Assembly: GCA_024277135.1 (NCBI GenBank)
Contig: JAJRVV010000241.1
Location: 1 to 61,451 of the forward strand
DNA: 61,451 bases
Direction of reading: 5' to 3'
From: Chloroflexota bacterium
GTDB taxonomy: Bacteria; Chloroflexota; Anaerolineae; Promineifilales; Promineifilaceae
Part shown: in pieces, positions 55,250 to 61,451 of the stretch
Position numbering within the stretch: the stretch's first letter is position 1
Layout: each line of letters begins with the position of its first letter
The notes under the pieces: generated by a model
Database searches by the model: none
Seen by the model: only the letters and a program-made list of their open reading frames with translations
Told to the model about the DNA's origin: nothing
Position numbers and translations under genes: made by a program

Positions 55250-56536
55250 CTAATTTTCCATCCAGGGCGGCAGGAGAATCTGCCCGGTGGCCGCCGCCGG
55301 GGGGTAGATGGTGATGCGCTCGCCATCTTGCCACTGAATCATGGAGCCAACGGCCCCTTCCGCCGGGTCTGTGCTGTGGACGATTTGGTGACTTTGGGGA
55401 TCGAACTGGATACGGCCGTACACCCCTTCCATGTCCGTTTCTTCCAACGCCTTGATGATGGCGTCACTCTCCAACGTTCCTGCTCGTTCAATCGCATCTT
55501 TCAAGACATAAGCCGCCATGTAACTGGACGACGTGCCATACGCTTCCGGCGGCACATCCCAGCGTTTCTCATAAGCCGCATAAAAATCCTGCGCCCACTG
55601 CGTCATCTCAGTGTACGAATTACCGGCATTCACCAGATTGGCAATCGTATACTCGCCCTTGCCTTCAGTGGCGTCCCAGAAACCAGGCTGCTCGGCCGCC
55701 GATAAAATGCTGCCAAAAGGTAACACCGGAACCTGTAAATCAAACCACTGCTTGAGTAAAATCGAGGACTCAGGCATATCCATCCACAAAACCAATACCT
55801 GGGCGCCGGCATCCTTGGCGGCTAACAAACTGGTGGAAAAATCAGACGTTCCCGTCGGATAGACATCCAGACCATGGATCGTCCACCCCTTATCCCCCAG
55901 CACTTTGTTGAGAATGTCGCCGCCGGCGCGGGCGTGGGCCACATCTTGAATGATAATGTAAGCTTGATCCAGACCGTACTCTTCCTGAATGGCGGCCATG
56001 ATGCCCACCATATCCCCTACCATCGAACGCGCCTCGCCGCTGATGCGGAAGGTGTACTTATACTTGTCGTACTCCTCGGCGATCTTATCATGCAGGGCGG
56101 GCGTCAGCGCGCCGGTGGTCAGAATTTGCACAATTTTGTTTCTGGACATCAAATCCATGGCGGCCAGCGCCGCTTCTGAACGTACCGGCCCGCCCACAAT
56201 GAAGTCCGCATTTTGTTCCAGAATGAGCTTTTCTACGGCCAGCAAGGCGTCGCTGGTAGGCACGCTGGCTTCCAGGTCGCGGGTGTCAATCACTTTTAGC
56301 TCAAAGGGTCGCATGACGCCGCCCACATCTACGCCCCCGGCGGCATTAATTTCTTCGATGGCCAGCGTCAGCCCCCGTTCGGCGTCCCAACCGTAAACGA
56401 AACCGGTGGACAATGGCGCGCCAAGTATGATTGGCTCTACTTCTTCTTGTGTGGAACAACTGGCTAATAGGAAGACGGCCGTCGCCAAAACAAACAATAA
56501 AGCTATCCCTACTCTTGAGAATCTTCTCCTGCCCAT
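55250..56536 (-). CDS. LivK-type substrate-binding lipoprotein
   Basis: About 428 residues. Signal peptide with lipobox LASC (Cys27). The mature part follows the type 1 periplasmic-binding fold of branched-chain amino-acid and urea/amide systems: LAIEEINAAGGVDVGG, FIVGGPVRSEAALAAMDLMS, YKYTFRISGEARSMVGDMVG. It delivers substrate to the LivHMGF-type transporter and is the operon's first gene. AGGAGG lies six bases before the ATG, which fixes the start. The acyl-CoA ligase in the operon hints at an organic-acid or amide substrate rather than leucine. Confidence 0.93.
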   Translation of the reverse strand: MGRRRFSRVGIALLFVLATAVFLLASCSTQEEVEPIILGAPLSTGFVYGWDAERGLTLAIEEINAAGGVDVGGVMRPFELKVIDTRDLEASVPTSDALLAVEKLILEQNADFIVGGPVRSEAALAAMDLMSRNKIVQILTTGALTPALHDKIAEEYDKYKYTFRISGEARSMVGDMVGIMAAIQEEYGLDQAYIIIQDVAHARAGGDILNKVLGDKGWTIHGLDVYPTGTSDFSTSLLAAKDAGAQVLVLWMDMPESSILLKQWFDLQVPVLPFGSILSAAEQPGFWDATEGKGEYTIANLVNAGNSYTEMTQWAQDFYAAYEKRWDVPPEAYGTSSSYMAAYVLKDAIERAGTLESDAIIKALEETDMEGVYGRIQFDPQSHQIVHSTDPAEGAVGSMIQWQDGERITIYPPAAATGQILLPPWMEN

Positions 56537-56825
56537 TTTCAACCTCCTAGATCGAATGAACCTAACAGTGAATCAAGCGGCTAGACGTTTTCCCCAATCC
56601 ATCACCCCCTTCTCATTCGACTATTGGCAGCTTTGACCAGGTCGCCATGTTAACAGCCTTGTTAAAATGGCGCGCTTTTTTTGCGCACCGTCATGAAAAT
56701 GAATCGTCGCAGTATAATGGAGAGAAATGAGGACTGTCAACTATGTGATGATATTCACGAGCTGTCCCAGTCTCCAGTCTCCAATCTTCAATCTTCAGCC
56801 AGAGGGACTCTTTCTGAACGGCTCC
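56537..56825. other. intergenic region with CAGTCTC microrepeat
   Basis: No convincing gene was found in these 289 bases. They hold CAGTCTCCAGTCTCCAATCT and CTTCAATCTTC units (about 56768-56800) and a GCGCGC-T7-GCGC stretch near 56669-56687. The promoter of the Liv-type operon should lie within the part next to 56537, but no clear pair of boxes was seen. Confidence 0.5.
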
Positions 56826-57593
56826 TTACGGCGCACAAACGGTCGTCACCCCACACCCTTCTCCCGGTTCACACGCATACGACACATCCAACCCCAGGTA
56901 GGGGGAGGGGTTGAGGGTATTGTCGAATTCTAGTTCGTTGCGGAAACGGCCGTCCCCATCATCCAACACAACCGAAAAATGAAGCTGCACCCAGACGCGG
57001 CGCAACGAATCCCCATTGTAATCCCCGGTATAGCCCAACAACGTCCCCTGCCGCACAAACAACTCGTCAGTTCCCGGTGGAAAAGCATCTTCGATGAAAT
57101 CATTACCGGCGGTATCGGCCAGGTGGGTGTAGTAGAGCCAGATTTGCCGGGATGGTTGCAACGGGTCTTCCGGCACACGGATGATGAGCGAACTGCGCCA
57201 ATCTGGCAGGCGGGTGACATACCCGTCGTAAGCGGCATAAACCGGGGTGACGCCCGCTTCGGCGTTGCTGAAGATGTCAATGCCTTGATGAGGGCGTAAG
57301 CGAGAGTAGGGGCCGCGCGGATCGGCGTAAAGCAGGCCGATGAAGCCGTCGGCGGGCAGGATGAAGGGGGCGCCGGGGCAGGCGTCGCGCTGCAGGGTGA
57401 TCAGTTCTTGCCGCTCGTTTTCGTCACCCCCGGCCCATTGCACAAACTGTTGGTTGAGACGGCCGTTCCCCGATAGCAGCCAGCCAAATTGGATGATAAA
57501 GAGCCCCATCAACCCGGCCGTCACCAGTACGGCCGTACACCACTTCCACCAGCGATATGGCGGGCGGTTGAGCCAGCGAGAAAATCGGCGCAA
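56826..57593 (-). CDS. M23-like membrane-anchored peptidase
   Basis: A 255-residue protein with one N-terminal transmembrane helix (about 18-40) and a LytM/M23-like domain outside: RPHQGIDIF (HxxxD zinc motif), YAAYDGYVTRLPDW, LYYTHLAD, GTLLGYTGDYNG and VQLHFSVV. In active M23 enzymes the last motif is HxH; here the first His is Gln, so activity may be lost and the domain may act as a regulator or wall binder. Two Cys near the C-terminus may form a disulfide. It begins two bases after the phosphoribosyltransferase gene. Confidence 0.8.
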   Translation of the reverse strand: MRRFSRWLNRPPYRWWKWCTAVLVTAGLMGLFIIQFGWLLSGNGRLNQQFVQWAGGDENERQELITLQRDACPGAPFILPADGFIGLLYADPRGPYSRLRPHQGIDIFSNAEAGVTPVYAAYDGYVTRLPDWRSSLIIRVPEDPLQPSRQIWLYYTHLADTAGNDFIEDAFPPGTDELFVRQGTLLGYTGDYNGDSLRRVWVQLHFSVVLDDGDGRFRNELEFDNTLNPSPYLGLDVSYACEPGEGCGVTTVCAP

Positions 57594-57595
57594 GA

Positions 57596-58150
57596 TCAGG
57601 CGTTATCCACAAAAACGGGCAGATTGCCCAGCGCCATCACCCGCGACCAATCCGCATCCCCTTCGGTGAACACAGCCGCGATCTGGCTGACATGCCCCCC
57701 GGCGGCGGCCACCACCTGCTCCATCCCTTTCAACGTGCTGCCGGTGCTGATCACATCATCCACGATGATGACCTGCTTGTCTCGAATCAAGGCAATATCT
57801 TTCTCGTCCAGATACAGCGTTTGCGGCTTGCCGGTGGTGATGGATACCGTTTCGGCGCTGATGACGTTCCCCATGTAACTTTTGTAAGTTTTGCGCAGGA
57901 CGATGTAGGGCAGTCCCATGAGGGCGCTCATTTCGTAGATGAGGGGGATGGCTTTGGCTTCGGCCGTGACTAACACATCGGCCGGGGTATCCTTCAGTTT
58001 CTCGGCCAGCCAGGTGGCGGAAGCTTTCACCACGTAGGTGTCGCCCAGCATGTTGAAGATAGCGATGCGCACCCCCGGCGCTACTTCAAAAAGAGGAAAG
58101 TGCCGGGTCAATCCGGCGATTTCGACGGTGTAGGTTTCCCGATTATCCAT
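57596..58150 (-). CDS. purine phosphoribosyltransferase-like protein
   Basis: A 184-residue type I phosphoribosyltransferase: VVTAEAKAIPLIYEMSALMG, YIVLRKTYKSYMGN, and the PRPP-binding VIIVDDVISTGSTLKG. The pattern is closest to adenine or xanthine phosphoribosyltransferases, which salvage a free purine base to the nucleotide. The exact base cannot be told. It is 65 bases downstream of a lipoprotein gene. Confidence 0.88.
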   Translation of the reverse strand: MDNRETYTVEIAGLTRHFPLFEVAPGVRIAIFNMLGDTYVVKASATWLAEKLKDTPADVLVTAEAKAIPLIYEMSALMGLPYIVLRKTYKSYMGNVISAETVSITTGKPQTLYLDEKDIALIRDKQVIIVDDVISTGSTLKGMEQVVAAAGGHVSQIAAVFTEGDADWSRVMALGNLPVFVDNA

Positions 58151-58215
58151 GAAATAATGATCTCCTTGTGAGATGCGGTAAGTTTAACCGGGAAAACGAA
58201 AAACGAAAAATGAAA

Positions 58216-59526
58216 TCAGGGGAGCTTTTCCCAGCCGGAGCCTTCGGGGAGTAGCTGCCAGACGCCGCCGCCCAATGCGCCGACGTAGATGGTGGCGTAT
58301 TTGGGCGGCGAATTGCGCTGCACGGCCGTGCCAAACGCCGTTTCTAATTCAGTCGCCCAGCCCAACCGGTCGCGGATGCCCGTCTCCTCTCGCCACAATA
58401 AGCCAAAACCGCGTACCGGCTGGTACAAACCCGATGGCGGCGTGATAGCCGGGTCATCAACTGGATCGCCTTCATCCCAATTGTCCGTGTAAATCCGCCA
58501 ATGGGGGGAATTGCCATCGGCGAACAAGATGATGATGGCGTCCATCTCCTTCGCCCAAATCATCCGCCCATTTTCAAACGGCTGTTCGGCGCTGTCTGAG
58601 AATAGTGGCGGCGATGCCGGGCATTCATCTGGAGCCGGGCTGAAAAACCACTCGTCGGGGCAGGTGAGGGTGATGGTGACGGCGGCCTGACTGGTTCCGG
58701 AGGCCTTTTCGGCAAAAAGGATGAAACTGTCGCTGTTGCGGCGGCTGGCAGGGATGGTGTAGGTCAGCGTACCGGCGGCGTCCACATCCCAACGCGGCTC
58801 GCCCAGCGGCCCGCCCGGTTCCAGGTGGTAGATGGTGACGATGTTCGCCTCGTAGACGAACCATTCCAGGGTGATGGTGTCGCCAGGGTCGGCCAGATCG
58901 GGAACGGCGCGGAAGTATTGGATGATTGGTTGTGAGGGGGTGGCGGGCGTGGCCGTTGGCGTGGCGGTGGGTGTGGCGGTGGAGCCGGGCGTGGGCGTGC
59001 CCGGCACGGTGATGCGCACAAAAACGCGAGGGCCAAACGGCCGTCCCTCCGGCGTGTGCAACTGCCAATGTCCGGTATACGCGCCGGGGGCGGCGGGGGC
59101 GGTCAACGTGAGCGAGATGTCTACCGTTTCGCCGGGGAGGGCCGGGTTCACCGGGATGGCGTTGGCGCCGCCCATCTGCTCTCCGGACACAAAACGCCAG
59201 GTGGCGGCCGACTTCCAGGCGCAGTTGCCATTGTTTTCCATGCGCCACGTCTTGATGAATTCGGCGCCCGGCTCAATTTCGGCGTCGTCGGGGATGGTGA
59301 TGTCGCTGACGAAGCGGGCGTCAGGGGCACAGGTGGTGGGCGTGGCGGAAACGGCCGTGTCTGCGGGCGTGTTGGCAACGGCAGATGGCGTGGCTGTTTG
59401 GGTGACGGCCGTGGGCAAAGCCAGTGTCGGGGTGACGGTGGGCGGCTCGCCGGTGGCGTTGCAAGCCAGCCCAATCAGGCCCAGGATTACGACTAAAAAT
59501 AGGAGCGATTGTCGTTCGTTCATCAT
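58216..59526 (-). CDS. lipoprotein with NBR1-type Ig-like domain
   Basis: About 436 residues. Signal peptide with lipobox GLAC (Cys22), a Thr/Pro/Ala-rich linker, an NBR1-type Ig-like domain (about 70-185: FIKTWRMENNGNCAWKSAAT, QLHTPEGRPFGPRVF), a second Thr-rich linker, an Ig/lectin-like segment (IQYFRAVPDLADPGDTITLE) and a C-terminal 130-residue domain with GFGLLWRE and RDRLGWATE. Probably displayed on the cell surface. The Ig-like type is shared with the kinase at 39754-41853. GGGGGA precedes the ATG; a longer frame only adds translated microrepeat. Confidence 0.82.
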   Translation of the reverse strand: MMNERQSLLFLVVILGLIGLACNATGEPPTVTPTLALPTAVTQTATPSAVANTPADTAVSATPTTCAPDARFVSDITIPDDAEIEPGAEFIKTWRMENNGNCAWKSAATWRFVSGEQMGGANAIPVNPALPGETVDISLTLTAPAAPGAYTGHWQLHTPEGRPFGPRVFVRITVPGTPTPGSTATPTATPTATPATPSQPIIQYFRAVPDLADPGDTITLEWFVYEANIVTIYHLEPGGPLGEPRWDVDAAGTLTYTIPASRRNSDSFILFAEKASGTSQAAVTITLTCPDEWFFSPAPDECPASPPLFSDSAEQPFENGRMIWAKEMDAIIILFADGNSPHWRIYTDNWDEGDPVDDPAITPPSGLYQPVRGFGLLWREETGIRDRLGWATELETAFGTAVQRNSPPKYATIYVGALGGGVWQLLPEGSGWEKLP

Positions 59527-59612
59527 TTTCCCCCGTGAGCGCTCAGTCTCTACTCTCCGGTCTCCAGTCTCCATCTCCCCCACAGTTTAGCATAGAGCAA
59601 ACGGCCGTTGCG

Positions 59613-60587
59613 CTATGATTCTGCGCCGCTTTCCTGTTGTTTTGTCAACTTTTCCAATTTTGATTTCGTTTCCCGCCAGGTGATTTTGGAAAGGCCCAGC
59701 TTCTGCCGGATATCGTCCGGCTCCACATCGTTATGCCAATCCCGCAGCGCCGAGGCCCAGCGCAAATTTTCAAACGAGAGCAGTCCCCGATCCAACCCGG
59801 CCTCATCTCCCACATCACGCAAAATGTACTCCAGGTTGCGCGCGGTGCAGGTGAACAGCGTATCCGTGGGCTGGTACTGCGCCAGATACTCGTCTAGCAC
59901 GTCCAGCCATTCTGGTTGCAGCGGCAGTTTACGCTCTTTGTACCGCCAACGGGGATTGGCATACCGTACAAAGAGCATCGGTTCCTGGGGGTTGGTGCGG
60001 TCAATGTGGTTGGGAACCATCGTCATCGCCTCCCCTTTTTTGATGCCGGTTTGCAGGAGAAGGGAGAGCAGGAGATACGGCCGTGCGTCTGGTTTCTGCT
60101 GCTCGTTCCCGCGGCGGATCGCCTGAGCCGCCAACTCCGCCTTTGCCAACTCCGCTTCCTTCGGCACCACCGGCAGCGGGCTGCGCACGCTGATTTGCAC
60201 CACATTGGCCGCCGGATTGATGGGCAGCACATTTGCCTTTTGCAGCCAGCCAAAGAACACCTTGAGCGTCGTCACCCGCCGCGCATACGACTTGTTGCTG
60301 CACGGCACACCCCGTTCGTACAGCAGCCACTTCAAAAAATCTTCCAGATTGTTCTGCCCGATTTCGCCGACGGCCTGGCCGATGCCCAAATACTTGCCCA
60401 ATAACCGAATATCGCTGGCGAAGGCTTTGATGGTGTTAATGGAAAAGCCTTCATCCCGCATGTACTGCTCAAACACGCCCAGCGCCGCTTGAATCGAGGC
60501 GTTGCTGGGCAATGGCGGAGCGGAAGCTGTTTCCGGGGGAGGCAGCTCTTCTTCAGGAATAAGCTGCGCTTGTTTATTGTCACTCAT
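59613..60587 (-). CDS. tyrosine-recombinase-like protein, catalytic residues lost
   Basis: A 324-residue XerC/D-type protein. The N-terminal SAM-like DNA-binding domain (about 28-125: YMRDEGFSINTIKAFASDIR, LLYERGVPCSNKSYARRVTT) is clear. In the catalytic domain, box I is TGIKKGEAM with Lys in place of the first Arg, the HxLR box reads ENLRW (His lost, Arg kept), and the C-terminal LGLSKITWRETKSK has no Tyr. It should bind DNA but not cut it. AGGAG eight bases upstream supports the start. Its downstream gap carries nested palindromes. Confidence 0.82.
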   Translation of the reverse strand: MSDNKQAQLIPEEELPPPETASAPPLPSNASIQAALGVFEQYMRDEGFSINTIKAFASDIRLLGKYLGIGQAVGEIGQNNLEDFLKWLLYERGVPCSNKSYARRVTTLKVFFGWLQKANVLPINPAANVVQISVRSPLPVVPKEAELAKAELAAQAIRRGNEQQKPDARPYLLLSLLLQTGIKKGEAMTMVPNHIDRTNPQEPMLFVRYANPRWRYKERKLPLQPEWLDVLDEYLAQYQPTDTLFTCTARNLEYILRDVGDEAGLDRGLLSFENLRWASALRDWHNDVEPDDIRQKLGLSKITWRETKSKLEKLTKQQESGAES

Positions 60588-60615
60588 CAGATCATCTCCT
60601 GCCTATATCTTTTGG

Positions 60616-60735
60616 GTGCGTTTCAAATGAGTTGATAAGGAAGCGTATGTTGCGGGAATTGGAATTCCCGCAACCCTCGATCAGACAAGTATCGGGAATT
60701 CCAATTCCCGATTCATCAACTGAAATGAAACACAC
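60616..60735. repeat. nested double palindrome with CGGGAATT cores
   Basis: Two palindromes, 60649-60674 and 60691-60712, have 18-base cores (60653-60670 and 60693-60710) that are exact reverse complements of each other. They are enclosed by imperfect outer arms (60616-60636 and 60715-60735, 17 of 21 matching). The core is shared with 37053-37080. Confidence 0.85.
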
Positions 60736-60843
60736 CATACCTTTTCGTATAGATAGTGGAATCGTAGAACATCCGGGCGTTTTTGTCAAGCGTGGCGCGA
60801 CGGCCGTTTTTTGATTAGGATTGATAGCCATTGGAGATGAACG

Positions 60844-61317
60844 ATGCAAAAAACTTTGGCGATGAAACTGTTGACCGGCAAAAAAATCCCATACACCCCC
60901 ATGACCTATCCCACTGAGATGCGGGATGCGGTGGCGATTGCGGCCGTGTTCGGCGCGCCGCCGGGGCAGGTGTTCAAAACGCTGGTGGTGACTGCCCCCG
61001 CACCTGGAATCAAGCCGATGTTGGTCATGGTTCCGGCAGATCGACAGTTGGACTTGAAGAAATTGGCAAAAGCGGTGGGGGTGAAAAAGCTGAAAATGGC
61101 GACGCATGCCGAAGCGGAAAAGATGACCGGTTTGCAGGTGGGCGGCATTTCACCGTTGGCCTTGCTGAACCGAGGATTTGCCATTTATCTGGACGCTTTC
61201 AGTCGGGAATGGGACGAGGTTTTTATCAGCGCTGGTCAGCGGGGCATTAATTTGCGACTCTCTGCGCGGGATTTAGAAAAAGTGACGCGAGCCAGGGTGG
61301 TGGATGTGGCGGACTAG
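60844..61317 (+). CDS. YbaK/EbsC-family aminoacyl-tRNA deacylase
   Basis: A 157-residue protein that by family hydrolyses mischarged Cys-tRNA(Pro). It shows the fold pattern of YbaK: AVIAAVFGAPPGQVFKTLVV-like strand, PADRQLDLKKLAKAVGVKKL (the catalytic-Lys helix), ATHAEAEKMTGLQVGGISPL with the conserved GGISPL, and LRLSARDLEKVT. It lies alone after the nested palindrome. The exact amino acid cleared cannot be read from sequence. Confidence 0.93.
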   Translation: MQKTLAMKLLTGKKIPYTPMTYPTEMRDAVAIAAVFGAPPGQVFKTLVVTAPAPGIKPMLVMVPADRQLDLKKLAKAVGVKKLKMATHAEAEKMTGLQVGGISPLALLNRGFAIYLDAFSREWDEVFISAGQRGINLRLSARDLEKVTRARVVDVAD

Positions 61318-61342
61318 CAGCTTGTCGGAAGAGTCGAAATAG

Positions 61343-61432
61343 CAACACGGATAGAACGGATTGGACGGATTTTCACGGATAAAATAAGGGAAAATCCGTG
61401 TAAATCCGTTAGATCCGTATCATCCGTGTATC
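61343..61432. repeat. CGGATTGGACGGAT inverted repeat
   Basis: Left units CACGGATAGAACGGATTGGA and right units AAATCCGTTAGATCCGTATC form a long imperfect hairpin at the window's end. A third example of the long hairpins built from 8-9-base units. Confidence 0.85.
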
Positions 61433-61451
61433 CATTAAATCATTCTCCGAC

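Noticed and set aside
56681-56914. Short plus-strand open frame in the gap before the M23-like gene
   Set aside because: It is composed of microrepeats and of the antisense of the M23-like gene, with no family resemblance.
59613-60587. Prophage or integrative element marked by the recombinase and the methyltransferase
   Set aside because: No structural phage genes, no tRNA attachment site and no direct repeats were found; the recombinase lacks catalytic residues.

Overview
The window reads as a dense, GC-rich stretch (roughly 55-60% by eye) of a bacterial chromosome, about 50 protein genes, most in short same-strand runs with 4-nt ATGA overlaps. No rRNA or tRNA gene was recognised. The gene content (eukaryote-like Ser/Thr kinases with Ig-like or TPR tails, giant cyclase-AAA-TPR proteins, type III glutamine synthetase, a GT87-like mannosyltransferase, a YeeE sulfur transporter, DUF4342) and the intergenic repeats suggest an uncultured Chloroflexota (Anaerolineae-like) organism; this is inference, since no marker gene was placed. 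A very strong genome signature is the palindromic octamer ACGGCCGT, present about 100 times by eye where about one copy is expected.

Layout. 1-308: a folded RNA candidate ending in a T-run, then an RRM protein. 580-4149: membrane proteins, a Vps62-like protein and a DUF4010/MgtC-type transporter. 4150-6355: an accessory island with a structured leader, a putative secreted or eCIS-type zinc metallopeptidase, a truncated HigA antitoxin and an intact Phd/RelE-type toxin-antitoxin pair. 6370-9344: three glycosyltransferase genes in tight series. 9360-14626: two DoxX proteins, an ABC importer combining polar-amino-acid permeases with a PotA/FbpC-type ATPase, and a methyltransferase. 14778-18782: a B12-binding radical SAM protein, a YeeE transporter, a GT87-like mannosyltransferase and a DUF3592 protein. 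18952-24104: ArsA-type ATPase, DUF4342, an M50-like peptidase, TpiA and a Ser/Thr kinase.

24257-26147 is a decaying RloA/RloB (AbiL-like) defence unit. 26206-37015 holds SMC and, divergently, two overlapping giant proteins whose class III cyclase domains carry complementary active-site losses, so that together they could make one complete catalytic site. 37016-39188 holds a TPP riboswitch with a terminator controlling thiamine pyrophosphokinase and a thiamine-type binding protein. 39320-44675: a small protein, a second Ser/Thr kinase, RlmN, a ROK kinase and a GIY-YIG protein.

44688-49858 looks like a nitrogen module: a promoter and an attenuator-like leader, type III glutamine synthetase, a GAF/HisKA_2 sensor kinase and an ANTAR antiterminator-type response regulator. 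A DNA methyltransferase gene of different composition sits between kinase and regulator. 49867-56536 is a branched-chain-amino-acid-type (Liv) ABC operon ending in an acyl-CoA ligase. 56826-61317: an M23-like protein, a phosphoribosyltransferase, an Ig-like lipoprotein, a degenerate tyrosine recombinase and a YbaK deacylase. Intergenic spaces are unusually rich in nested palindromes, long hairpins and 7-8-nt tandem microrepeats of several sequence families.
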